NCBI GenBank assembly: GCA_037176725.1
Contig: JAZBRS010000013.1
Coordinates: 5,955,001 to 6,019,000, forward strand
From: Posidonia oceanica
Taxonomy: Eukaryota; Streptophyta; Magnoliopsida; Alismatales; Posidoniaceae
DNA length: 64,000 nucleotides
Reading direction: 5' to 3'
The notes under the pieces are model-generated. The model ran no database searches and was not told the origin of the DNA. It worked only from the letters and a program-made list of their open reading frames with translations. Shown here in pieces: positions 49,982 through 62,045 of this stretch (positions within the stretch are counted from its first letter, which is position 1; each line of letters opens with the position of its first letter). The translations under genes were made by a program, and so were the position numbers.

Positions 49982-50887
49982 GCTCCTTTGCTTGCGCTTT
50001 TGAGGACATGTCTGCTTGTCTCCTCAATTGGTTTGAGGACATGTGCCTTTGCTTGCCCTATCAAGGTCAAGTCTGCTCGTCTCTTTAGTTGGATTGAGGA
50101 CGAGTGCCTTTGCATGTCCTTTCGAGGTCTTGTCTGCTTGTCTCCACTGTTGGTTTTGGGACGAGCACCATTGCATCCCCTTTCGAGGACTTGTCTGCTA
50201 GTCTCCTCAGTTGCTTTGGGGACGAGTGCCTTTGCATGCCCATTCGAGGTCTTGTCTACTTGTCTCCTCCGTTGTTTTAAGGACGAGCGCCATTGCATGC
50301 CCATTCAAGGTCATGTCTGCTTGTGTCCTCAGTTGGTTTGAGGACGAGTGCCTTTGCATGCCCTTTCGAGGTCATGTCTGCTAGTCTCCTCAGTTGGATT
50401 GAGGACAAGCGCCTTCGCATGCCCTTTCGAGGTCATGTCTGCTTGTTTCCTCAGTTGGTTTGAGGGCCAGTGCCTTTGCACACCCTTTCGAGGTCATGTC
50501 TACTTGTTTCCTCAGTTGGTTTGAGGATGTGAGCCATTGCATGCCCTATCGAGGTGATGTCTTCTTGTTTCCTCCGTTGGTTTGAGGACGAGTGCCTTTG
50601 TTTGCCCTTTCGAGGTCTTGTCTGCTTGTCTCCTCAGTTGTTTTGAGGACGAGCGCCTTTGCATGCCCTTTCGAGGACATGTCTGCTTGCCTCCTCAGTT
50701 GGATTGAGGACGAGCACGTTTGCATGTCCTTTCGAGGTCATGTCTGCTTGTCTCCTCAGTTGTTTTGTGGACGAGCACCTATGCATGCCCTTTCGAGGTC
50801 ATGTCTGCTTGTCTCCATAGTTGATATGAGGACGAGCGCCTTTTCATGCGCTGTCGAGATCTTGTCTGCTCGTCTCCTCGGTTGGAT
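49982..50887. repeat. 1,342-bp-spaced duplication, copy 2
   Basis: Partner of 48.64-49.55 kb. It ends abruptly at GGATG (50,884-50,888), where the array jumps out of register into a series resembling 26.57 kb onward. Confidence 0.8.
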
Positions 50888-50935
50888 GAGCGCCTTTGCA
50901 AGCCCTTTCGTGGTCTTGTCTACATATCTCCTCTG
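50882..50935. repeat. 54-bp chimeric monomer at an out-of-register junction
   Basis: This unit is 7 bp short. Its start (ttggatg) belongs to the series seen at 49,54x (ttggatggagg). Its remainder (agcgcctttgcaagccc with cgtggtcttgtctacat) belongs to the series at 26,571 and 30,286 (gaggatgagcgcc). The two parents share GGATG at positions 3-7 and 10-14 of the monomer, so joining them through this 5-bp match deletes exactly 7 bp. Confidence 0.8.
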
Positions 50936-53900
50936 TTGGTTTGAGGACGAGCTCCTATGCATGCCCTTTTGAGGTAATGTCTACTTGTTTCCTCAGTTGG
51001 TTTGAGGACGAGCGCCTTTGCATACCCTTTCGAGGTCTTGTCAGCTTGTTTCCTCTGTTAGTTTGAGGACGAGCGCCTTTGCATGCCCTTTCGAGGTCAT
51101 GTCTGCTTGTCTCCTCAGTTGGAATGAGGACGAGCGCCTTTGCATGCCCTTTCGAGGACATGTCTGCTTGTCTCCTCAGTTGGTTTGAGGACGAGCGCGT
51201 TTGCCCGCCTTTTCGAGGTCATGTCAGCTTGTCTCCTCAATTGTTTTGGGGACGAGCACCATTGCATGTCCTTTCGAGGTCATGTCTGCTTGTCTCCTCA
51301 ATTGATTTGAGGACGAGCGCCTTTAAATGCCCTGTCGTGATCATGTCTGCTTATCTCCTCAGTTGGATTGAGGACGGGCGGCTTTGCATGCCCTTTCGAG
51401 GTCATGTCTGCTTGTCTCCTCTGTTGGTTTGGGGACGAGAGCCTTTGCATGCCCTTTCGAGGTCTTGTCCGCTCGTCTCCTCGGTAGGTTTGAGGATGAG
51501 TGCCTTTGCGTGCCCTTTCGAGGCCTAGTCTGCATGTCTCCTCAGTTGTTTTGAGGACGAGCGCCATTGCATGCCCTTTCAAGGTCATCTTCGTTTGTTT
51601 CCTCAGTTGCTTTGAGGACGAGCGCCTTTGCTTGCCCTTTCGAGGTCATGTCTGCTTGTCTCCTCAGTCGGATTGAGGACGAGCGCCTTTGCGAGCCCTT
51701 TCGAGGTCGTGTCTGCTTGTTTCCTCTGCTGGTTTATGGACGAGTGCCTTTGCATGCCCTCCCGAGGTCATGTCTGCTTGTTTCCTCAGTTGGTTTGATG
51801 ACGAGTGCCTTCGCATGCCCTTTCGAGGTCATGTCTGCTTGTTTCCTCAGTGGGTTTGAGGGCGAGTGCCTTTGCGTGCCCGTTCGAGGTGTTGTGTTCC
51901 TGTTTCCTCAGTTTGTTTGAGGACGAGCGCCTTTGCATGCCCTTTGGACGTCGTGTCTGCGTATCTCCTCAGTTGGTTTGAGGGCGAGCCCCTTTGCATG
52001 CCCTTTCGAGGTCATGTCTGCTGGTCTCCTCAATTGGTTTGCGGACGAGTGCCTTCGCATGCCCTTTCGAGGTCGTGTCTGTTTGTCTCCTCAGTAGGTT
52101 TGTGGACGATCGCCTTTGCATGCCCTTTCGTGGACATGTCTGCTTGTCTCCTCAGTTGGTTTGAGGACGAGTGGCTTTGCTTGCCCTTTCGAGGTCATGT
52201 CTGCTTGTTTCCCCCGTTGGTTTGAGGACGAGCTGCTTTGCCAGCTCGTTCAAGGAGATGTCTGCTTGTTTCCTCCGTTGGTTTGAGGACGAGTGCCATT
52301 GCATGCCCTTTCGAGGTCGTGTCTGCTAGTCTCCATAGTTGGTTTGAGGACGAGCACCTTTGCTTGCCCTTTCGCGGTCATGTCGGCTTGTCTTCTCTGT
52401 TGGCTTGAGGATGAGCGCCTTTGCATGCCCTTTCGAGGTCAAGTCTGATTGTTTCCTCAGTTCGTTTGTGGACGAGCGTCTTCGCAGGCCCTTTCGAGGT
52501 CATTTCTGCTTGTTTCCTCGGTTGTTTTGAGGACGAGTGCCTTTGCAAGCCCTTTCAAGGTCATGTCAGCAAGTCTCCGCTTTTGGTTTGAGGACAAGCT
52601 CCTTTGCATGCCCTTTCGAGGTCAAATCTGCTTGTTTCCTCTATTGGTTTGCGGATGAGTGCCATTGCATGCCCATTCGAGGTCGTGTATGCTTGTCTCG
52701 TCTGTTGGTTTGAGTACGAGCGGCTTTGCTTGCCCTTTCGAGGTCATGTCTGCTAGTCTACTCTGTTGGTTTGTGGACGAGCTCCTTTGCAAGATCTTTC
52801 GAAGTCATGTCTGCATGTTTCCTCCGTTGGTTTGAGGACGGGCGCCTTTGCATGCCGTTTTGAGGTCATTTCTGCTTGTCTCCTCCGTTGGTTTGAGGAC
52901 GAGCGCCTTTGCATGCCCTTTCGAGGACACAACTGCTTGTCTCGTCATTTGGTTTGTGGACGAGCGCCTTTGCTTGCCCTATCGAGGTCATGCCGGCTCG
53001 TCTCCTCAATTGGTTTGAGGACGAGCTCCTTTGCATGCCCTTTCGAGGTCATGTCTGCTAGTCTCCTCTGTTGGGTTGAGGACCAGCTCCATTGCGTGCC
53101 CTTTCGAGGTCATGTCTGCAAGTTTCCTTAGTTGGTTTGAGGATGAGCGCCTTTGCATGCCCTCTTGAGGTCATGTCTGCTTGTCTCCTCTGTTGGTTTG
53201 AGGATGAGCGCTTTCGCATGCCCTTTCGAGGACATGTCTGCTTATCTCCTCATTTGGTTTGAGGACGAGCGCCTTCGCTTGCCCTATCAAGGTCAAGTCT
53301 GCTCGTCTCCTCAGTTGGTTTGAGGACGAGCACCATTGCATGCCCTTTCGAGGTCTTGTTTGCATGTTTCCTCAGTTGGTGTGAGGACGAGCGCCTTTGC
53401 AAGCCCTTTTGAGGTCATGTCTGCTTGCCTCCTCAGTTGGTTTGAGGATGAGAGCCTTTGCAAGCCCTTTCGAGGTCATGTCTGCATGTCTCCTCCGTTG
53501 GATTGAGGACGAGCTCCTTTTCGTGCCCTTTCGAGGTCTTGTTTGCTTGTTTCCACAGTTGGATTGAGGACGAGCGCCTTTGCATGCCCTTTCGTGGTAT
53601 TGTCAGCTTGTTTCCTCTATTGGTTTGAGGACGAGCACCTGTGCATGCCCATTTGAGGTCATGTCTGCTTGTCACCACTGTTGGTTTGAGGATGAACGCC
53701 TTTGCAAGCCCTTCCGAGGTCATGTCTGCATGTCTCCTTTGTTGGTTTGAGGACGAGCTCCTTTGCGTGCCCTTTCGAGGTCTTGTCTGCTTGTTTCCTC
53801 AGTTGGTTTGAGGACGAGTGCCTTTGCATGCCCTTTCAAGGTCTTGTCAGCTTGTTTCCTCTGTTGGATTGAGGACGAGCGCCTTTGCATGCCCTTTCGA

Positions 53901-55618
53901 GGTCATGTCTGCTTGTCTCCTCAGTTGGTAAGAGGACGAGTTCCTTTGCATGCCCTTTCGAAGACATGTCTGCTTGTCTCCTCCGTTGGTATGAGGACGA
54001 GTGCCTTTGCATGCCCTTTTGAGGTCATGTCTGCATGTCTCCCCTGTTGTTTGGGGGACGAGAACCGTTGCATGCCCTTTCGAGGTCATGTCTGCTTGTC
54101 TCCTCAGTTGATTTGAGGACGATCCTTTTCTTGTCCTATCATGGTCATGTCTGCTCGTCTCCTCAGTTGGTTTGGCGATGAGCTCCTTTGCATGCCCTAT
54201 CGAGGTCATGTCTGCTAGACTCCTCTGTCGGTTTGAGGACGAGCTCCTTTGCATGTCCTTTCGAGGACATGTCTGCTTGTCTCCTCATTTGGTTTGAGGA
54301 CGAGCTCCATTGCTTGCCCTATCGAGGTCATGTCCGCTCGTCTCTTCTGTTGGTTTGAGGACGAGCTCCTTTGCAAGCCTTTTCGAGGTCTTGTCTACAT
54401 GTTTCCTCAGTTGGTTTAAGGACGAGCTCCTTTGCATGCCCTTTTGAGGTCATGTCTGCTTGTCTCCTCAGTTGGTTTGAGGACGAGCGCCTTTGCTTGC
54501 CCTTTCGAGGTCATGTCTGCTTGTCTCCTCAGTCGGATTGAGGACGAGCGCCTTTGCAAGCCCTTTCGAGGTCGTGTCTGCTTGTTTCCTCTGCTGGTTT
54601 ATGGACGAGTGCCTTTGCATGCCCTTCCGAGGTCATGTCTGCTTGTTTCCTCAGTTGGTTTGATGACGAGTGCCTTTGCATGCCCTTTCGAGGTCATGTT
54701 TGCTTGTCTCCTCTGTTGGTACGAGGACGAGCGCCTTTGCATGCCCTTTCGAGGACATGTCTGCTTGTCTCCGCCGTCGGTTTGGGGACGAGCGCCTTTG
54801 CACGCCCTTTCGAGGTCTTGTCTGTATGTCTCCTCAGTTGTTTTGGGGACAAGAACCATTGCATGTCCTTTCGAGGTCATGTCTGCTTGTCTCCTCAGTT
54901 GTTTTGTGGACGAGCACCTTTGCATGGCCTTTCGAGGTCATGTCTGCTTGTCTCCTCAATTGATTTGAGGACGAGCGCCTTTAAATGCCCTTTCGAGGTC
55001 ATGTCTGCTCGTCTCCTCAGTTGGATTGAGGACGGGCAGCTTTGCATGCCCTTTCGAGGCCATGCCTGCTTGTCTCCTCTGTTGGTTTGAGGACGAGCTC
55101 CTTTGCATGCCATTTTGAGGTCATGTGTGCTTGTTTCCTCAGTTGGTTTGATGAGGAGCGCCTGTGCATGCCCTTTCGAGGTTGTGTGCGCTTGTCTCCT
55201 CAGTTGGTTTGAGGACGAGCGCCTTTGTATGCCCTTTCGAGGTCATTTCTGCGAGTCTCCACTGTTGGTTTGAGGACGAGCTCCTTTGCATGCCCTTTCC
55301 AGGTCATGTCTGCAGATTTCCTCAGTTGGTTTGAGGATGAGTGCCTTTGCAAGCCCTTTTGAGGTCAGGTATGCTAGTCTCCCCAGTTGGTTTGAGGACG
55401 AGCTCCTTTGCTTGCCCTTTCGAGGACGTGTCTGCTTTTCTCCACATTTGGTTTGAGGACGAGCGCCTTTGCTTGCCCTATCGAGGTCATGTCTGCTCGT
55501 CTCCTTAGTTGGATTGAGGACGAGCGCCTTTGCATGCCCTTTCGAGGTCTTGTCTGCTTGTCTCCACAGTTGGTTTTGGGACGAGCACCTTTGCATGCCC
55601 TTTCGAGGACTTGTCTGC
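50888..55618. repeat. mosaic satellite stretch between larger duplications
   Basis: No gene. Its parts resemble other places: 50.9-51.15 kb is like 26.6-26.8 kb, 51.2-53.4 kb is like 0.37-2.5 and 22.6-24.5 kb, and 53.4-54.3 kb is like 7.9-8.9, 13.8-14.8 and 24.5-25.2 kb. The monomers at 54.47-54.7 kb repeat 51.6-51.85 kb about 47 monomers later. From 55.1 kb it enters the ttgatgaggagcgcc series that is repeated near 61.1 kb. Confidence 0.65.
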
Positions 55619-58600
55619 TTGTTTCCTCAGTTGGTTTGATGAGGAGCGCCTGTGCATGCCCTTTCGAGGTTGTGTGCGCTTGTCTCCTCTGTTGGTTTGA
55701 GGACGAGCGCCTTTGCATGCCCTTTCGAGGTCATTTCTGCGAGTCTCCACGGTTGGTTTGTGGACGAGCTCCGTGCATGCCCTTTCGAGGTCATGTCTGC
55801 ATATTTCCTCAGTTGGTTTGAGGACGAGCGCCTTTGCAAGCCCTTTTGAGGTCATGTATGCTTGTCTCCCCAGTTGGTTTGAGGACGAGCTCCTTTGCAT
55901 GCCCTTTCGAGGACATGTCTGCTTGTCTCCACATTTGGTTTGAGGACGAGCGCCTTTGCTTGCCCTATCGAGTTCATGTTTGCTCGTCTCCTTAGTTGGA
56001 TTGAGGACGAGCGCCTTTGCATGCCCTTTCGAGGTCTTGTCTGCTTGTCTCCACAGTTGGTTTTGGGACGAGCACCTTTGCATGCCCTTTCGAGGACTTG
56101 CCTGCTTGTCTCCTCAGTTGCTTTGGGGATGAGTGCCTTTACATGCCCATTCGAGGCCTCGTCTGCTTGTCTCCTCAGTTGTTTGGAGGACGAGCACCTT
56201 GGCACGCCCTTTCGAGGTCATCTCTGCTTGTTTCCTCAGTTGGTTTGTGGACAAGTGCCTTTGCACGCCCTTTCGAGGTCATGTTTGCTTGTTTCCTCCG
56301 TTGGTTTGAGGACGTGAGCCTTTGCATGCCCTATCGAGGTGATGTCTTCTTGTTTCCTCAGTTACTTTGAGGACGAGTGCCTTTGCAAGCCCATTTGATG
56401 TCATGTTTGCTTGTTTCCTCTGTTGTTTAGAAGACGAGCGCCTTTGCATGCCCTTTCGAGGACATGTCTGCTTGCCTCCTCAGTTGGTTTGAGGACAAGC
56501 GCGTTTGCATGCCCTTTCGAGGTCTTGTCTGCTTGTCTCCTCAGTTGTTTTGTGGTCGAGCACCTTTGCATGCCCTTCGAGGTCATGTCTGCATGTCTCC
56601 ATAGTTGATATGAGGATGAGCGCCTTTTCATGCGCTATCGAGTTCTTGTCTGCTCGTCTCCTCGGTTGGATTGTGGACGGGCGCCTTTGCATGCCCTTTC
56701 AAGGTCATGTCTGCTTGTCTCCTCAGTTGGTTTAGGGACGAGCGCCTTTGCAAGCCCTTTCGAGGTCTTGTCTGCTTGTCTCCTTAGTAGGTTTGAGGAC
56801 GAGTGCCTTTGCATGCCCTTTTGAGGCCATGTCTGCTTGTCTCCACAGTTGTTTTGTGGACGAGCGCCTTTGCATGCCCTTTCAAGGTCATGTATGTTTG
56901 TTTCCTTTGTTGGTTTGAGGACGAGCGCCTTTGCTTGCCCTTTCGAGGTCATGTCCGCTTGTCTCCTCAGTCGGATTATGGACGAGCGCCTTCGCTTGGC
57001 CTTTCGAGGTCGTGTGTGCGTGTTTCCTCAGTCGGTTTAAGGACGAGTGCATTTGCATGCCCTTTCGAGGTCATGTCTGCTTGTTTCCTCTGTAGGTTTG
57101 AGGACGTGTGCCTTTGCATGCCCTTTCGACGTGATGTCTTCATGTTTCCTCCGTTGTTTTGAGGACGAGCGCATTTGCATGCCCTTTCGAGGTCGTGCTT
57201 GCTTATCTCCTCTGTTGGTTTGAGGAAGAGCCCCTTTGCATGCCCATTCGAGGTCATGTCTGCTTGTCTCCTCAATTGGTTTGAGGACAAGTGCCTTTGC
57301 ATGCCCGTTCGTGGTCATGTCTGCTTGTCTCCTCAGTTGGTTTGAGGACGAGTGGCATTGCTAGCCTTTCGAGGTCAGGTCTGCTTGTCTCCTTAGTTGT
57401 TTTGAGGATGAGCACCATTGCATGCCCATTCGAGGTCATGTCTGCTTGTCTCCTTAGTTGATTAGAGGACGATCGCCTTTTCATGCCCAATCGAGGTCAT
57501 GTCTGCTCGTCTCCTCAGTTGGATTGTGGACGAGCGGCTTTGCATGCCCTTTTGATGTCATGTCTGCATGTCTCCTCAGTTGGTTTGGGGACGAGGGACT
57601 TTGCATGCCCGTTCGAGGTCTTGTCTGCTTGTCTCCTCTGTAGGTTTGAGGACGAGTGCCTTTGCATGCCCTATCGAGGCCTTGTCTGCTTGTCTCGTCA
57701 ATTGTTTTGAGGACGAGCGCCTTTGCATGCCCTTTCAAGGTCATGTCAGCTTGTTTCCTCAGTTGGTTTGAGGACGAGCGCCTTTGCATGCCCTTTCGAG
57801 GACATGTCTGCTTGTCTCCTCGTTTGCTTTGAGGTCGAGCGCCTTTGCTTGCCCATTCGAGGTCATGCCTGCTCGTCTCCTCTGTTGGTTTAAGGATGAG
57901 CGCCTTTGCATGCCATTTCGAGGTCATGTCTGCTAGTCTCCTCTGTTGGTTTGAGGACGAGCACCTTTGCATGCCCTTTCGAGGTCATGTCTGCCTGTTT
58001 CCTCAGTTGGTTTGAGGACGAGTGCCTTTGCATGCCCTTTTGAGGTCATGTCTGCTTGTCTCCTCATTTGGTTTGCGGATGAGCGCCTTTGCTTGCCCTA
58101 TCGAGGTCAAGTCTGCTCGTCTCCTTAGTTGGATTGAGGATGAGCGCCTTTGCATGCCCATTCGAGGTCTTGTCTGCATGTCTCCACAGTTGGTTTTGGG
58201 ACGAGCACCTTTGCATGCCCTTTCGAGGACTTGTCTGCTTGTCTCCACAGTTGCTTTGGGAAAAAGTCCCTTAGCATGCCCTTTCGAGGTCTTGTCTGTT
58301 TGTCTCCTTTGTTGTTTTGAGGATGAGCGCCTTTGCATGCCCATTCAAGGTCATGTCTGCTTGTTTCTTCAGTTGGTTTGAGGACGAGTGCCTTTGCATG
58401 CCCTTTCGTGGTCATGTCTGCTAGTCTCCTCTGCTGGATTGAGGACGAGCGCCTTCGCATGCCCTTTCGAGGTCATGTTTGCTTGTTTCCTCTGTTGGTT
58501 TGAGGGCCAGTGCCTTTGCACACCCTTACGAGGTCATGTCTACTTGTTTCCTCCGTTGGTTTGAGGACGTGAGCCTTTGCATGCCCTATCGAGGTGATGT

Positions 58601-58772
58601 CTACTTGTTTCCTCCGTTGGTTTGAAGACGAGTGCCTTTGCAAGCCCTTTCGAGGTCTTGTCTGCTTCTCTCCTCTGTTGTTTTGAGGGCGAGCGCCTTT
58701 GCAGGCCCTTTCGAGGACTTGTCTGCTTGCCTCCTCTATTGGTTTGAGGACGAGCGCTTTTGCATGCCCTTT
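55619..58772. repeat. 9.4-kb-spaced duplication, copy 2
   Basis: Second copy of the 46.2-49.4 kb series. It carries a private small deletion (gagctccgtgcatg near 55,770). Its first kilobase is also repeated at the right edge of the array (61.8-62.8 kb). Confidence 0.85.
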
Positions 58773-59303
58773 CGAGGTCATCTCTGCTTGTCTCCTCAGT
58801 TGGTTTGAGGACGAGCTCCTTTGCTTGCCCTTTCGAGGACTTGTCTGCTTGTCTCCTCATTTGGTTTGAGGACAAGCGCCTTTGCTTGCCCTATCGAGGT
58901 CAAGTCTGCTCGTCTCCTTAGTTGGATTGAGGACGAGCGCCTTTGCATGCCGTTTCGAGGTCTTGTCTGTTTGTCTCCACAGTTGGTTTTGGGACGAGCA
59001 CCTTTGCATGCCCTTTCGAGGACTTGTCTGCTTGTCTCCTCAGTTGCTTTGGGGACGAGTGCCTTTGCATGCCCATTCGAGGTCTTGTCTACTTGTCTCC
59101 TCAGTTGTTTTGAGGACGAGCGCCTTTGCATGCCCATTCAAGGTCATGTCTGCTTGTTTCCTCAGTTGGTTTGAGGACGAGCGCCTTTGCATGCCCTTTC
59201 GAAGTCAAGTCTGCTAGTCTCCTCAGTTGGATTGAGGACAAGCACCTTCGCATGCCCTTTCGAGGTCATGTCTGCTTGTTTCCTCAGTTGGTTTGAGGGC
59301 CAG
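58003..59303. repeat. 793-bp-spaced tandem duplication
   Basis: The series 58,003-58,510 recurs at 58,796-59,303, exactly 793 bp (13 monomers) later. It runs from catttggtttg through the ttttgggacgagcacc monomer and the gctttggg monomer to gagggccagtgcc. It is the same series as at 48.6-49.1 and 49.98-50.5 kb. The left copy has a private gggaaaaagtccctt change near 58,260. Confidence 0.78.
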
Positions 59304-61069
59304 TGCCTTTGCACACCCTTTCGAGGTCATGTCTACTTGTTTCCTCAGTTGGTTTGAGGACGTGAGCCTTTGCATGCCCTATCGAGGTGATGTCTTCTTG
59401 TTTCCGCCGTTGGTTTGAGGACGAGTGCCTTTGTATGCCCTTTCGTGGTCATGTCTGCTTGTCTCCTCAGTTGTTTTGAGGACGAGCGCCTTTGCATGCC
59501 CTTTCGAGGACATGTCTGCTTGCCTCCTCAGTTGGTTTGAGGACAGGCGCGTTTGCAAGCCCTTCCGAGGTCAAGTCTGCTTGTCTCCTCAGTTGTTTGG
59601 TGGACGAGCACCTTTGCTTGCCCTTTCGAGGTCATGTCTGCTAGTCTCCATAGTTGATATGAGGACGAGCTCCTTTTCATGCGCTGTCAAGATCTTGTCT
59701 GCTCGTCTCCTCGGTTGGATGGAGGACGGGCGCCTTTGTGTGCCCTTTCGAGGTCATGTCTGCTTGTCTCCTCAGTTTGTTTGGGGACGAGCGCCTTTGC
59801 AATCCCTTTCGAGGTCTTGTCTACTTGTCTCCCCTGTAGGTTTGAGGACGAGTGCCATTGCATGCCCTTTCGAGGCCTTGTCTGCTTGTCTCCTCATTTC
59901 TTTTGTGGACGAGCGCCTTTGCATGCCCTTTCAAGGTCATGTATGTTTGTTTGCTCTGTTGGTTTGTGGACGAGCGCGTTTGCTTGCCCTTTCGAGGTCA
60001 TGTCTGCTTGTCTCCTCAGTTGGATTGAGGACGAGCGCCTTTGCTTGGCCTTTCGAGGTTGTGTGTGCTTGTTTCCCCAGTTGGTTTAAGGACGAGTGCC
60101 TTTGCATGCCGTTTCGAGGTCTTGTCTGCTTGTTTCCACTGTAGGTTTGAGGACGTGCGCCTTTGCATGCCCTTTCGAGGTGATGTCTTCATGTTTCCTC
60201 TGTTGTTTTGAGGACGAGCGCCTTTGCATGCCCTTTCGAGGTCGTGTCTGCTTATCTCCTCTGTCGGTTTGAGGACGAGCCCCGTTGCATGCCCATTCGA
60301 GGTCATGTCCGCTTGTCTGCTCAGTTAGTTTGAGGACGAGCGCCTTAGCATGCCCTTTCGTGGTCATGTCTACTTGTCTCCTCAGTTGGTTTGAGGACGA
60401 GTGGCATTGCTGGCCTTTCGAGGTCAGGTCTGCTTGTCTCCACAGTTGTTGTGGGGACGAGCACCTTTGCATGCCCATTCGAGGTCATGTCTGCTTGTCT
60501 CCTTACTTGATTAGAGGACGAGCGACTTTTCATGCCCTATCGAGGTCATGTCTGCTCGTCTCCTCAGTTGGATTGAGGACGACCGCCTTTGCATGCCCTT
60601 TTGAGGTCAAGTCTACTTGTCTCCTCAGTTGGTTTGGGGATGAGGGCCTTTGCCTGCCCTTTCGAGGTCTTGTTTGCTTGTCTCCTCAGTAGTTTTGAGG
60701 ACGAGTGCCTTTGCATGCCCTTTCGAGGCCTTGTCTGCTAGTCTCGTCAATTGTTTTGAGGACGAGCGCCTTTGCATGCCCTTTCAAGGTCATGTCTGCT
60801 TGTTTCCTCAGTTTGTTTGAGCACGAGCACCTTTGCATGCCCTTTCGAGGACATGTCTGCTTGTCTCCTCATTTGGTTTGAGGACGAGCGCCTTTGCTTG
60901 CCCATTCGAGGTCATGCCTGCTCGTCTCCTCAGTTGGTTTGAGGACGAGTGCCTTTGCAAGCCCTTTCGAGGTCAGGTCTGCTTGTCTCCTCTGTTGGTT
61001 CGGGGACGAGCACCTTTGCATTCCCTTTCGAAGTCATGTCTGCTTGTCTCCTCTGTTGGTTTGAGGACG
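59304..61069. repeat. mosaic satellite stretch
   Basis: No gene. The 59.4-59.95 kb part follows the gatatgagg series of 7.1-7.7, 13.0-13.6, 20.05-20.6 and 50.6 kb. The 60.0-60.75 kb part follows 47.6-48.3 and 57.0-57.7 kb, including the short tggcctttcgagg monomer at about 60,410. Confidence 0.65.
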
Positions 61070-62045
61070 AGCTCCTTTGCATGCCATTTTGAGGTCATGT
61101 GTGCTTGTTTCCTCAGTTGGTTTGATGAGGAGCGCCTGTGCATGCCCTTTCGAGGTTGTGTGCGCTTGTCTCCTCAGTTGGTTTGAGGACGAGCGCCTAT
61201 GCATGCCCTTTCGAGGTCATTTCTGCGAGTCTCCACTGTTGGTTTGAGGACGAGCTCCTTTGCATGCCCTTTCGAGGTCATGTCTGCATATTTCCTCAGT
61301 TGGTTTGAGGACGAGCGCCTTTGCAAGCCCTTTTGAGGTCATGTATGCTTGTCTCCCCAGTTGGTTTGAGGACGAGCTCCTTTGCATGCCCTTTCGAGGA
61401 CATGTCTGCTTGTCTCCACATTTGGTTTGAGGACGAGCGCCTTTAAATGCCCTTTCGAGGTCATGTCTGCTCGTCTCCTCAGTTGGATTGAGGATGGGCG
61501 GCTTTGCATGCCCTTTCGAGGTCATGTCTGCTTGTCTCCTCTGTTGGTTTGAGGACGAGCTCCTTTGCATGCCATTTTGAGGTCATGTGTGCTTGTTTCC
61601 TCAGTTGGTTTGATGAGGAGCGCCTGTGCATGCCCTTTTGAGGTTGTGAGTGCTTGTCTCCTCAGTTGGTTTGAGGACGAGCGCCTTTGCATGCCCTTTC
61701 GAGGTCATTTCTGCGAGTCTCCACTGTTGGTTTGAGGACGAGTGCCTTTGCATGCCCTTTCGAGGTCATGTCTGCATATTTCCTCAGTTGGTTTGAGGAC
61801 GAGCGCCTTTGCAAGCCCTTTTGAGGTCATGTATGCTTGTCTCCCCAGTTGGTTTGAGGACGAGCTCCTTTGCGTGCCCTTTCGAGGACATGTCTGCTTG
61901 TCTCCACATTTGGTTTGAGGACGAGCGCCTTTGCTTGCCCTATCGAGGTCATGTCTGCTCGTCTCCTTAGTTGGATTGAGGACGAGCGCCTTTGCATGCC
62001 CTTTCGAGGTCTTGTCTGCTTGTCTCCACAGTTGGTTTTGGGACG
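61070..62045. repeat. 8-monomer (488-bp) tandem HOR, two copies
   Basis: Units at about 61,070-61,557 and 61,558-62,045 begin with gagctcctttgcatgccatt and continue with ttgatgaggagcgcctgtg, gttgtgwgygcttg, gcgagtctccactg, gcatatttcc and tgtatgcttgtctcccc. The offset is exactly 488 bp. The last two monomers differ (tttaaatg series in the first, gcttgccctatcg series in the second). A related tandem with a 487-bp step lies at 55.1-56.1 kb. Confidence 0.82.
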
